Of a stretch of 64,000 nt of DNA, positions 33,433-41,881 are shown piece by piece. Source of the DNA: Paenibacillus flagellatus (lineage in GTDB: Bacteria; Bacillota; Bacilli; Paenibacillales; NBRC-103111); NCBI RefSeq assembly GCF_003217775.1, contig NZ_QJVJ01000005.1:1-64000 (forward strand). Reading direction: 5' to 3'. Under the pieces are notes generated by a model, which saw only the letters and a list, made by a program, of their open reading frames with translations, had not been told where the DNA came from and did no database searches. Made by a program: the position numbers and the translations under genes. Position 1 is the stretch's first letter, and every line of letters starts with the position of its first letter.

Positions 33433-34581
33433 TTACGTTTTCGGCTTCAAGCCTTCCAAATAACGGACCGCTTCGTCCAGCGTCGCCACCGGCACCACTT
33501 TCATCGGCGTTTTGATTTTCCGGGCTTGGTCGGCCGCATCCGACGCATTCGGCACGTCGGCGATCAAGTTGCACTCGCCTTTTTTGCGGTCGGCCGGTGC
33601 GAAAAAGATATCGGCCTTCTCCCGGTCCGCCGCCACGATTTTTTGCCGGATCCCCCCGATCGAGCAGACGTTGCCCTCCGGATCGATCGTCCCGGTGCCG
33701 GCGATCCGGTACCCTTTCGACAAGTCCCCCGGCGTCAATTGGTTGAAAATTTCCAGCGAAAACAGCAAACCGGCCGAAGGACCGCCAATCGCTCCTGCGT
33801 CGATCGTCACTTTTTTGTCTTCGTGCTCGGGAACGATCTCGAGAAGCTCCGCGGTTGTGATGCCGAAGCCGATCCGGCTCTCGTCCGGATTGGCGGCCGT
33901 TCCGGCCGCTCCGCCCGAGGCGGCTTTTCCTTTTTCTTTGTCGATCGCGTTCAAGTCTTTCAGCGTAACGGCCACTTTTTTCTCCGTTTGACCGCGCATG
34001 ACCGTAATCTCGACCGTCTCCCCCGCTTTGCGCTGCTTGATCTCGTTCAATATGTCCTCGTGCCGGTGAATGTCCCGCGTCCCCACTCGGACGATCCGGT
34101 CGCCCGGATGCAAAAGGCCGAAGGCGGGATAGTCCTCGATCGTCTGCATGACGAGAACGCCCTGCGAGTCGATCGTGAACGGAATGGCGGCACGCTTGTA
34201 GGCCGCTTGGATGGCGCTGCTCTGCGAATCGAGCATGACGTATTCTTGGCGGGTCGAATATTCTTCCTCCGAACTCCCGCGCAGCACATCTTCCTTCTTG
34301 CGAATTTCGGCGTTCGGGCTCAGCTTCGCCGCGATGAAGCCGAATATGCTTGACCGGCCCATCGTGACCGTCGTCAGCATGAACGTCCCTTTCTCTTCGG
34401 CGTCGCCGTTTTTGACGCTGACCATCGGCTTCACTTCTTCCGCCGTCCCCGGCTTGTAGATGTAATATGGCACAGGGATGAAGTAGAACGCGTACACGAT
34501 CGTCAGCGTCAGGAGAAACGTGGAGAGGAAGCTTCGCGTCCATATCAGTTTTTTGCGTTCTCTTCGGCGATGGTCGATCAC
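33433..34581 (-). CDS. PDZ/Lon-type membrane protease (SepM/YlbL)
   Basis: A secreted-side serine protease anchored by one N-terminal helix (residues 17-36). A PDZ domain spans about 125-215 (AFGLLHPGDRIVRVGTRDIHRHEDIL). The C-terminal Lon S16 domain has the catalytic Ser in GGPSAGLLFSLE and the Lys in GGIRQKIVAADR. 382 aa from a GTG start with GGAGAG upstream. The family cleaves secreted or membrane peptides (SepM in streptococci; YlbL in Bacillus). It sits between tmcAL and ylbJ in the conserved ylb order. Confidence 0.93.
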   Translation of the reverse strand: MIDHRRRERKKLIWTRSFLSTFLLTLTIVYAFYFIPVPYYIYKPGTAEEVKPMVSVKNGDAEEKGTFMLTTVTMGRSSIFGFIAAKLSPNAEIRKKEDVLRGSSEEEYSTRQEYVMLDSQSSAIQAAYKRAAIPFTIDSQGVLVMQTIEDYPAFGLLHPGDRIVRVGTRDIHRHEDILNEIKQRKAGETVEITVMRGQTEKKVAVTLKDLNAIDKEKGKAASGGAAGTAANPDESRIGFGITTAELLEIVPEHEDKKVTIDAGAIGGPSAGLLFSLEIFNQLTPGDLSKGYRIAGTGTIDPEGNVCSIGGIRQKIVAADREKADIFFAPADRKKGECNLIADVPNASDAADQARKIKTPMKVVPVATLDEAVRYLEGLKPKT

Positions 34582-34638
34582 CCGTCTGTCTCTCCTTTCC
34601 GGGCCGCCGGCCGGTCGTTGGGCTCAGCGGGCTTGGTC

Positions 34639-34666
34639 ATAAAGCGTTTCGGCTTCGCGTACACAT
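34639..34666 (+). promoter_or_regulatory. Possible sigma-E promoter for ylbJ
   Basis: ATA within GTCATAAA and CGTACACAT are separated by 16 bases, close to the mother-cell sigma-E pattern (ATA, 16-18 bases, CATACA-T). It lies about 30 bases before the ylbJ ATG. In B. subtilis ylbJ belongs to the sigma-E regulon, which makes the match meaningful. Confidence 0.5.
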
Positions 34667-34698
34667 GTACCACCACCGTGTTTGGAGGCGATGAACCG

Positions 34699-36006
34699 AT
34701 GCGATTCCCGACGTTCCGCACGAGAAGCCGCGAATTTACCGTTGCGCTTGCCGCGCTGACGGCCGTCTTGGTGCTCTCGATCATTGTATTTCCGGAACGT
34801 GCCTTTCAGTCCTCCTTGAACGGACTGTCGATATGGTGGAACGTCGTCTTCCCTTCGCTGCTGCCTTTCCTTATGCTGGGCGAGCTGATGACCGGCTTCG
34901 GCGCCGTCCGCGGACTCGGTACGCTGCTGGAGCCGCTCGTGCGGCTGCTGTTTCGTCTCCCCGGCATCGGCGGCTGGGCGATCGCGATCGGCGCCGTGGC
35001 GGGCATGCCCGCCGGAGCGGAGACGGTCGGCAAGCTCCGGCGGGACAATCTCGTCTCCCGCGAGGAAGGCGAAACGCTTCTCGCGGTGTCGCACGTAGCG
35101 AGTCCTTTTTTTCTGTTCACCGTTATCGGAGCCGGCTTCCTGCATAACCCCGCCACTGGAGCGGCCTTGGCCGTCATCCACTACGGCACGGCATTGTTAA
35201 CCGGCCTGTTGCTGCGTTTCCGCCGAAGCAAGACGAGCATGGCAAGCGTCCCGGGCGCGGCGGATCGTCACTCGCTTCCGCGGGGCCGATGGAAAACGCC
35301 CGCTCCCCGCGAGCGGTCGCTAGTCGCCAGAGCTTTGGCGAATATGCATGAGGCCCGGCTCGAGGACGGCCGATCGTTCGGCAAGCTGCTGGGCGATTCC
35401 GTATCGGGCGCCATCCAGACGCTCATGATGATCGGCGGCTACATGATCGTCTTTTCCGTATTGGCAGGCGTTCTCGATACGATCGGGATCGTCCGAATCG
35501 CATCCGAAATCGTGGCCTTGCTTGCCCCGTCCTTGCGGGATACGGCCGAAACGGTCCGAGCCGTCTTCTCCGGCTTGCTGGAGCTGCACATCGGAACGAA
35601 CCGGCTGAGCCGGCTCGACGGCGCCGACGTATGGATGGCCGCCATGGTCGGGGCGGCACTCGCATGGAGCGGAGCGGCCGTCCATTTCCAAGTGAAGACG
35701 GCGATCCGCCAGACCGATTTGCGCTACCGAACGTTTCTCGTCTCCCGTCTCGTTCATGCGACTCTCGCCTTCGCCGCCACGCCGATCGTATGGAAGCCCT
35801 TATCGGGTATGCTTCCCGGCGGCGCGGAAACGAGCTTCCTGCAGCTTACGGCCGAGACGACCGTCCCCCCGGCCGATCCGTTATCGGCTTGGGGCATCTG
35901 GAGCGACGTCCCGCACCGTATTCTCGTCCTCGCATCGGTCGTGGCGGCCATGGCTCTATTATCGATCATTTGGGCCGGTTTAAGCCGGACGGCCAAGACA
36001 ACGTAG
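34699..36006 (+). CDS. ylbJ: Sporulation integral membrane protein YlbJ
   Basis: A 435-aa polytopic membrane protein of the nucleoside-recognition (Gate) type required for normal spore formation in Bacillus. Characteristic segments are WWNVVFPSLLPFLMLGELM, GMPAGAETVGKLRRDN and LLELHIGTNRLS. I chose the ATG at 34699 with GGAGGCG upstream; a longer frame from 34570 overlaps the divergent protease gene and has no ribosome site. Expression is probably restricted to the mother cell. Confidence 0.92.
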   Translation: MRFPTFRTRSREFTVALAALTAVLVLSIIVFPERAFQSSLNGLSIWWNVVFPSLLPFLMLGELMTGFGAVRGLGTLLEPLVRLLFRLPGIGGWAIAIGAVAGMPAGAETVGKLRRDNLVSREEGETLLAVSHVASPFFLFTVIGAGFLHNPATGAALAVIHYGTALLTGLLLRFRRSKTSMASVPGAADRHSLPRGRWKTPAPRERSLVARALANMHEARLEDGRSFGKLLGDSVSGAIQTLMMIGGYMIVFSVLAGVLDTIGIVRIASEIVALLAPSLRDTAETVRAVFSGLLELHIGTNRLSRLDGADVWMAAMVGAALAWSGAAVHFQVKTAIRQTDLRYRTFLVSRLVHATLAFAATPIVWKPLSGMLPGGAETSFLQLTAETTVPPADPLSAWGIWSDVPHRILVLASVVAAMALLSIIWAGLSRTAKTT

Positions 36007-36009
36007 CCG

Positions 36010-36564
<555 letters not shown>

Positions 36565-36591
36565 CTATGTAAAAAGAAGACGCTCCCGCGA

Positions 36592-37140
36592 TTACATGCG
36601 GTAGACGGATACGGCGGTTTCCCCGTATTCGACGAGCCGCGTTCGAGTCGCATCGCCGATCTGCTCGGCGAAACGGTTCGCCGCGTCGTGTTCGACGACG
36701 ATGACGGCGGCCGGCGCGAGCAAGTCCAGCTCCCGCATCGAGCCGATCAGCTCCTCGATCGCGGTCATTTTATAGGGGGGATCCAGAAAGACGAGATCGA
36801 ACCGCACATTCCGTTTGCTAAGCGCCTTGAGCGCGCGGTAGGCGTCGTTGCGGTACACCTCCGCCTTGTCCGACAGCCGGGTCGCCTCCAGATTGGCCGT
36901 AACGACCTCCACGCTTTTTTTGTCGGCATCGACGAACACGGCGCGGTCCATGCCCCGGCTCAGCGCCTCGATCCCCAGTCCGCCCGTCCCGGCGAATAGA
37001 TCGAGCACCGTCCCGCCGTCGAAATACGGGCCGATCATACTGAATATCGCTTCCTTCACTTTGTCCGTCGTCGGCCTCGTCCCCATGCCCGGTACCGCTT
37101 TGAGCGGTCTGCCTTTGGCCGATCCCGATATGACCCTCAC
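36592..37140 (-). CDS. rsmD: 16S rRNA (guanine-966-N2)-methyltransferase RsmD
   Basis: A class I SAM methyltransferase, about 182 aa. VRVISGSAKGRPL opens the protein, LDLFAGTGGLGIEALSRG is the SAM loop and DPPY the catalytic motif. I chose the GTG at 37140 because GAGGGA precedes it at good spacing; an ATG 29 codons earlier has no site. It forms an operon with coaD. Confidence 0.94.
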   Translation of the reverse strand: MRVISGSAKGRPLKAVPGMGTRPTTDKVKEAIFSMIGPYFDGGTVLDLFAGTGGLGIEALSRGMDRAVFVDADKKSVEVVTANLEATRLSDKAEVYRNDAYRALKALSKRNVRFDLVFLDPPYKMTAIEELIGSMRELDLLAPAAVIVVEHDAANRFAEQIGDATRTRLVEYGETAVSVYRM

Positions 37141-37242
37141 GCTTGTCCCTCGCTTCCTCCGTGCCGGAATGCGGTAATGCGCCGCGTCGAATGACGGGGG
37201 CGAGCTGGCGAAATCCCGTCCCCACACGGCTTTGCTGTTGCT

Positions 37243-37251
37243 ATCGTATCA
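37243..37251 (-). promoter_or_regulatory. Extended -10 promoter for rsmD-coaD
   Basis: On the minus strand TGA followed by TACGAT, about 100 bases before the rsmD start, with a weak TTGTGG at a -35 distance of 18. An inverted repeat, CCGCAAA (37256-37262) with TTTGCGG (37277-37283), flanks the -35 region and could be an operator. Confidence 0.45.
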
Positions 37252-37326
37252 CAAACCGCAAATAAACCACAAAAATTTTGCGGAGCGATGTATATCTTTT
37301 TCCAAAACGGGCCATATTGAAGATAT

Positions 37327-37475
37327 CGACATCCACAAAATGTCGTAGACAACCGCGGAGAAGACTTACGTTTCCCCATAAGCTCTTCGTCCGGTTTCTC
37401 CTCTCCCATGAGGGGGTCCGCGCAAGCGGCCCCCAAGACTATTCACCGCGAAGCCTTGTGCTTAGCGGTTTTTTT
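37327..37475 (+). ncRNA. Candidate structured small RNA
   Basis: No gene explains the plus strand here, but it forms four hairpins in a row. They are CGACAT/ATGTCG (37327-37345); GAAGACTTA/TAAGcTCTTC with a C-rich loop (37360-37388); GGGGGtCCGC/GCGGCCCCC closed by a GCAA tetraloop (37412-37434); and a perfect terminator (37445-37475). The GNRA loop and the T-run exist only on the plus strand. The segments CGTTTCCCCA and TTTCTCCTCTCCC are unpaired and C-rich, like the target-pairing parts of some Firmicute sRNAs. No clear promoter was found. I do not recognise the family. Confidence 0.5.
37445..37475 (+). terminator. Orphan plus-strand intrinsic terminator
   Basis: ACCGC-g-AAGC and GCTT-a-GCGGT pair around a 5-base loop, followed by seven T on the plus strand. 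The nearest plus-strand gene, ylbJ, ends 1.4 kb upstream with two minus-strand genes between, so the terminator implies another plus-strand transcript. Confidence 0.8.
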
Positions 37476-37494
37476 GTGCTTGTCCGGTCATTTT

Positions 37495-38334
37495 TCAGGG
37501 CGCGTTGGGAGCAAATGAGGAGACTTCGTGCGGGGCTGGGACAGGGTGTCCGGTCAAGCTTTTTTCAAACAAATCGATAATCAATAAGAACCGTTCCGCC
37601 TCGCGGAATACATGATCGGCCAAGAGGGGATGGATAATGCTCTTTATACGGCAAGCCTCAATTAATTCACGGGCAGTCCTTTTAAAATCACGAAGCGATT
37701 TGACAGAAACTTTATTCTGATCAAGGAACTGGTCAAGGAGAGGGCCAGTCTGAGATTGCGGGCGCATTGATTCCAAATCTCTTGCTTGAAATAGCAATTG
37801 GTCGAAATCATGGCTGAAATCGTTCGCTTGTTCGACCAGCTTCCGTTCGGATGGGTCAAGCAAATGGCTTATAAACTTCGCATGGTCAGCCATAATTCTC
37901 AAGAAAAATACATTTTCATCGATGATAGCGTCGGGCAGGGGCTCCAATTTCCCGCTGTTAAGCTCGGCTAAGCGATTTCGGAAATAATTTGCCTCCCTGC
38001 TCACATGATCGACCAATAACGGAAAATTCGTTCCGCCAGGCAGCTGACACGCCAAGATCAAACCTAGCACTTTCCGTTTGAAAGCCCAAATGTGAGATAC
38101 GGCAACGAATGTTTCTTCGTTAAACCTCCGAATGGTATAAGGATCGGTTCCAATAGAGTAAGTATTTGCCCGATGTTCGATCGACTCGAACACCGCATAA
38201 AAATGATTTGCCTCCTGAATCAATTGAGTATCTTCGCACCGAAACCCCAGTTTGAGGAAAAAGGAGTGCTCTTTCATGATCCTTGACCAAAACAGCACTT
38301 CGTCCAACGAACGCGCAACAAAACCATCCGACAT
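37495..38334 (-). CDS. DUF2935 family protein
   Basis: A 279-aa, all-helical protein made of two similar halves: SRIMKEHSFFLKLGF in the first and LRIMADHAKFISHLLD in the second, each followed by H-x-x-E type motifs (DHVSREANYFRNRL, DHVFREAERFLL). Repeated His/Glu pairs suggest a metal-binding four-helix-bundle fold; the function of DUF2935 is unknown. The ATG at 38334 has GGGAGGG upstream. The gene is clearly AT-richer than its neighbours, pointing to a different origin or weaker selection. Confidence 0.85.
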   Translation of the reverse strand: MSDGFVARSLDEVLFWSRIMKEHSFFLKLGFRCEDTQLIQEANHFYAVFESIEHRANTYSIGTDPYTIRRFNEETFVAVSHIWAFKRKVLGLILACQLPGGTNFPLLVDHVSREANYFRNRLAELNSGKLEPLPDAIIDENVFFLRIMADHAKFISHLLDPSERKLVEQANDFSHDFDQLLFQARDLESMRPQSQTGPLLDQFLDQNKVSVKSLRDFKRTARELIEACRIKSIIHPLLADHVFREAERFLLIIDLFEKSLTGHPVPAPHEVSSFAPNAP

Positions 38335-38576
38335 TCTGAACCCTCCCACGAAATCGTCTACCCGATAGTCTATGTGCATTCGCCTAATTGGTTCATGATT
38401 GCCACCGGTATTTTCAAGCGCATGGCAGTATGATCATGCGTCGCAGCGAAACGGGCGCGTTAGTACCTGATCGTCCTCCGATGTCACGTGAAGCGTGCCG
38501 AACAGCGACGCCAAACGGTCTCGATGACGGCATGCAAATAACCATACACACCCGTCGGTAAGCCCGGAGTCATCAA

Positions 38577-39023
38577 TTAACGCGCAATTCGTTCCAGCCT
38601 CATTAAAGATACGGGGTCGGCATACTCTCTTAAGCACCAATCCAATTTCTCGAGAATCTTGGAAGGAACGTCGGATGTATCGTCGACTTTTTGAAAGCCA
38701 TGTTTGGAGTAAAACGGACACAGCTTTTCAAAGGGGATGCAGTACAAATGTTCGGCCTTTATTGCCCGGAACCTGTGAACGAGAGCAGCGACAACCGAAT
38801 CGGCAACCTTCAGTCCCCTGTACCACTCCAAAGTATAAATTCCGCCAAGTTCGTAAAGAAACGGATCCATCTTAACCAGCCTCCCGATCCCTGCTCGTTC
38901 GCCCAAGTAGTCGGCGATCAATACCAAGTCCGTTGCGGGAGCGGAAGGAACAAACCCGATCCTCTCATACTGTCGGTTAATCCATGCAAAATCTTCCGCT
39001 TTGGCTTCCTGAATCGTAATCAT
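38577..39023 (-). CDS. GNAT-family acetyltransferase
   Basis: About 148 aa. MITIQEAKAEDFAWI at the start and the C-terminal CPFYSKHGFQKV segment fit the GNAT fold; the acetyl-CoA loop is poorly conserved (KVADSVVAALVHRF), so activity is less certain than for its relatives in this window. The ATG at 39023 has GGAGTGG upstream. Like the DUF2935 gene it is AT-richer than the core. Confidence 0.7.
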   Translation of the reverse strand: MITIQEAKAEDFAWINRQYERIGFVPSAPATDLVLIADYLGERAGIGRLVKMDPFLYELGGIYTLEWYRGLKVADSVVAALVHRFRAIKAEHLYCIPFEKLCPFYSKHGFQKVDDTSDVPSKILEKLDWCLREYADPVSLMRLERIAR

Positions 39024-39202
39024 TGGATAACCCACTCCGCTAAAGAAACGTTTGAAGTACATGTACGGGATTCATTATACCGATTTTCGACTTGAAAATG
39101 GATGGAACGTTCAAATCATACTTAAACCATCCGCCGGCCTCGCAAGCGGCTGACGAGTAGTTGGGGGCGTACCCGGTCCTCACAAGTCATTCCGGACAGC
39201 AC

Positions 39203-39227
39203 AAAACCCCGCCGGCCAGGCCGGCGG
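39203..39227 (-). terminator. GC-rich hairpin with T-run
   Basis: CCGCCGGCC and GGCCGGCGG are perfect arms around one base (in practice a slightly larger loop); on the minus strand the stem is followed by GGTTTT. It ends whatever is transcribed leftwards from the small frame or the SGNH gene. Confidence 0.6.
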
Positions 39228-39255
39228 AGCATAAACATTTCCCGCTAATACTTCC

Positions 39256-39414
39256 TTATAAAAGCATCGATGAGGCAGCAACACGGATATCATCCAGCTG
39301 TTCGGCGATCAGATTCGCTTTGGTCTTCTTTCGAATGGATCCTTCCAATACGATTTGGATCTCTTGATCTTTGTCGATCAAGACGGAGACCACTTTCGGA
39401 GCGTTTGTAAGCAA
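39256..39414 (-). CDS. Possible small protein of about 52 aa
   Basis: An open frame ending at 39256 reads plausibly as protein: VVSVLIDKDQEIQIVLEGS, then KKTKANLIAEQLDDIRVAA. The only start that fits is TTG at 39414, with a weak AGG upstream. A terminator follows 29 bases after the stop. The frame stays open further upstream, so it could also be the remnant of a longer gene. I do not recognise the family. The rest of the 39,024-39,559 gap shows no gene. Confidence 0.3.
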   Translation of the reverse strand: MLTNAPKVVSVLIDKDQEIQIVLEGSIRKKTKANLIAEQLDDIRVAASSMLL

Positions 39415-39559
39415 CCTACGACGACGGCACTTTGCAGCGGAGTTCAGTTGGGGGGAGCAGACTTTTTGTTGTTTTTCCCATTCTCCTTCGCTCCCGAGTT
39501 ATCGCTTTCCGCAACAACCTCCCGGCACTTCCAACTTGGAAGAACGGACCGGTTTCCGT

Positions 39560-40582
39560 TCAGCGCGAGCCTGCCTGTTGCCTCAACCCGTACCGCTCCA
39601 ACAGCGGCTGCATCACCTTGTCCCCGTAATTGGTGCCCATAATCGTATACCCCGTCCCGTCCGGATGCAGCTCGTCGGGCAAATGCTCGGCGTACGACTC
39701 GTCGAAAATGGTCATTCCGTCCACATAATGAAGACGGGTATCGCCCAATGCGGACATCGCCGCGACCGCTTCTTCGATTTCCTTCCGCATTTCGGTCAAC
39801 GTAAACTCGACCGCATTCGGCGTCGTTTCCCGCGGCGGCGACCAGATCGGGGACATGAGCGCGATCGGCGTATCCGGATGCTTCTCCCGGACGATTTGGA
39901 CGAAGCCGATGACGGCCGCCCGAAACGTTCGTTTGCCGAGCGAGCTGCCGCCGTAGACGTTGATGCCCACGCACATCGAAATCAAGTCGGCGTCCCGATC
40001 CCGGATCTGGCGAGCGACCATCGGTTCGAGATGACAGTTTCCGGAAAAGCCGAAACAGGTCAAATCGAGGCCGAACCGGCGCGCGACGAGCGCCGGCCAC
40101 GTTCGCGCAGGGCTGAACGCGCCGCCGCACTGCGTGATGGAGCTGCCGTAGGCGATCCATCGGAGAGCCCGGCTTTCGGGCACGCGCCAGGCCGCTCCGT
40201 CGTCAATCCCGAGCGAACGGACGATTGTGGGCGCTTTTTGCGGCAAATAGATCTCGATCGTCTTGTCCCGCCCGGGAAGTTCGCCGAACGAGACGGCCGT
40301 CTGTCCGGGCTCCAGCCTCCGGGTGGCGATAAGCTCATCCTCGATCACGAGATCCACCTCGACCGGAATGCTCGACGGAGCCAGCTCCAGCGCAACGTTC
40401 GTCGTATCGCTCGCAAACGTTACCCGGACGCCTGCCGTTACCTCCGCCGTTCCGCCGATTCCGTTCGGTGGAAACAGCTCGAACAGGTCGTACGGAATAC
40501 GCCACGGCTTCACTCCGCCTTCCTTCCGTTCCAGCGACACGGCACCCCGAAACAACGACGGCTCCAACACCATGCTTTGCAT
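39560..40582 (-). CDS. SGNH/GDSL-family hydrolase, two-domain
   Basis: About 340 aa. The first ~135 residues look like an all-beta accessory domain. The hydrolase domain begins at RWIAYGSSITQCGG (block I Ser), with the GINVYG block and DELHPDGTGY carrying the catalytic Asp and His. No signal peptide is seen, so it is probably cytoplasmic. Carbohydrate deacetylase or esterase activity is typical for this arrangement. GGAGAGTGG precedes the ATG at 40582. Confidence 0.85.
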   Translation of the reverse strand: MQSMVLEPSLFRGAVSLERKEGGVKPWRIPYDLFELFPPNGIGGTAEVTAGVRVTFASDTTNVALELAPSSIPVEVDLVIEDELIATRRLEPGQTAVSFGELPGRDKTIEIYLPQKAPTIVRSLGIDDGAAWRVPESRALRWIAYGSSITQCGGAFSPARTWPALVARRFGLDLTCFGFSGNCHLEPMVARQIRDRDADLISMCVGINVYGGSSLGKRTFRAAVIGFVQIVREKHPDTPIALMSPIWSPPRETTPNAVEFTLTEMRKEIEEAVAAMSALGDTRLHYVDGMTIFDESYAEHLPDELHPDGTGYTIMGTNYGDKVMQPLLERYGLRQQAGSR

Positions 40583-40852
40583 ACGCTTCCACTCTCCGAT
40601 TGGGAATTTCAAGTATATACCAACGATGTCACCCCAAGTGTAACACATCCCTCGCCTGCTTGGGCATCGTTTTCGGCCGCAGACGCGTGTCGAAGCCGTC
40701 GCCGAGTATTTCGCGGTCCATCGTCAGAAGCCCTTTCCCCGACTCGGCCGCCAATCGTATTTTTTCCGCGCCTACAAGGCGAATGTACAAACTGGGTGGA
40801 CGTTTTTGCCGTATACTGTGATGAATCTCCCGCAAGAAAGGAGGTGCATCAT

Positions 40853-41107
40853 ATGTCCAAATGCTACAACCATTGTCCGGCGCAAACCGTGTACGATCCG
40901 CCCAGAGTCGTCTACCGCGACTTTTACCATCCCCAGCTCGTTCAAGTCATTCATCCGGTCGAAATCGTCAATCGCCATCATTGCGTGCCGGTTTACCAGC
41001 ATCTCGTCACGTGCACGGTGAAGGACGAATATTGCGACAATCAAGCCTACATTAGCGTGAGAGGAAGAGCGGCTGTCAGCAGAGCGCGTTCCAGAGGCCG
41101 TCGATAG
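40853..41107 (+). CDS. cotD: CotD-like spore coat protein
   Basis: An 84-aa His/Cys/Pro/Tyr-rich protein: CYNHCPAQTVYDPP, VIHPVEIVNRHHCVPVYQH and a Cys-containing middle, then a basic Arg/Ser tail (RARSRGRR). This composition and the IHPVEIVN-HH pattern match the inner coat protein D family. AAAGGAGGTG precedes the ATG. A TATACT box lies upstream without a matching -35, so a sporulation sigma factor is more likely than sigma-A. It supports an endospore-forming host. Confidence 0.8.
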   Translation: MSKCYNHCPAQTVYDPPRVVYRDFYHPQLVQVIHPVEIVNRHHCVPVYQHLVTCTVKDEYCDNQAYISVRGRAAVSRARSRGRR

Positions 41108-41117
41108 ACTTTCCAAT

Positions 41118-41150
41118 CGAAAGCGCCCCTGTCGACGACAGAGGCGCTTT
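41118..41150. terminator. Bidirectional hairpin between cotD and HAD gene
   Basis: GAAAGCGCC and GGCGCTTTC with an inner CTGTC/GACAG extension form a long stem between the converging genes. The central mismatch on the plus strand becomes a G-U pair on the minus strand. T-runs are short on both sides. Confidence 0.6.
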
Positions 41151-41168
41151 CCAACGGTGCTGAAGGAG

Positions 41169-41828
41169 CTAAGCTTCCAAATACCCGAACAGCTCGCGCA
41201 TCGAGCGGATATGCCCGATTGGGGCAACGCCCCGGCGTTCCAGTTCCCCGGGGTCCGCCCGGTAAGCGAGAAAAGGAACGCCCGCCTCTCCGGCCGCCTT
41301 GCCGTCGATCCAGGAATCGCCGACCGAGAGCCAGCTCGCGGCCGGAATGGCCGGATAACGCGCCAACAGAAGCCGAGCGCCCGAAGGCGACGGCTTCAAC
41401 GCCTCCATCTGCTCGCGGCACGCCACATGGTCGAAATACCGGATAATCCCGGTTCGCTCCAACGCGTCCAACGCCGCGTCCTGCGCATTGTTCGTCAACA
41501 CCGTCAGCGGCATCGTGCCGTGCAGCCGCTCCAACGTCTCCGGTACATAAGGCTCCAGACCGGCTCCGGCCATTCCTTCCCGTTCTCCCCGAACGACGAT
41601 GTCCCATACCGCCGCTTCCAGCTCCGCGGACATGCCGTCCGTACGGCGCGCCGTTTCGATCAGCGTGGCGATCGTATGCTCCCGAACCGGAAACTCCGCC
41701 GGCAGCAAGCCGGTGTTCGTCAGCATGACGAACACGTCGTGCTTGATCCGCGGAAAATCGATCGCGGAGCGGAGCAGCGTGTTGTCCATGTCGAACATGA
41801 TCGCATCGAACCGGAGCTTTCGCTTCAT
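41169..41828 (-). CDS. HAD-superfamily hydrolase
   Basis: A 219-aa HAD phosphatase: motif I FDMDNTLL, motif II VLTNNAQ, the Lys in EALKPSPSGARL and motif IV GDSWIDGKAAGEAGV. The ATG at 41828 has GGGAGGAA upstream. It lies 53 bases downstream of a second HAD gene and is probably cotranscribed. The substrate, a small phosphate ester, cannot be inferred. Confidence 0.87.
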   Translation of the reverse strand: MKRKLRFDAIMFDMDNTLLRSAIDFPRIKHDVFVMLTNTGLLPAEFPVREHTIATLIETARRTDGMSAELEAAVWDIVVRGEREGMAGAGLEPYVPETLERLHGTMPLTVLTNNAQDAALDALERTGIIRYFDHVACREQMEALKPSPSGARLLLARYPAIPAASWLSVGDSWIDGKAAGEAGVPFLAYRADPGELERRGVAPIGHIRSMRELFGYLEA

Positions 41829-41881
41829 GACGTTCGTTCCTCCCGTATAGATGTCGTCCCGCCGAGCGAATGCGGCATAGT

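Noticed and set aside
34570-34698. An earlier start for ylbJ
   Set aside because: It would overlap the divergent protease gene, lacks a ribosome site and encodes no conserved residues.
37495-37600. Terminator at 37,445-37,475 as the end of the DUF2935 gene
   Set aside because: The T-run is on the plus strand only; on the minus strand the hairpin is preceded by A and not followed by T.
39371-40852. A long plus-strand frame leading into cotD
   Set aside because: Only the last 84 codons, after AAAGGAGGTG at ~40838, look like real protein; the upstream part is antisense to the SGNH hydrolase.
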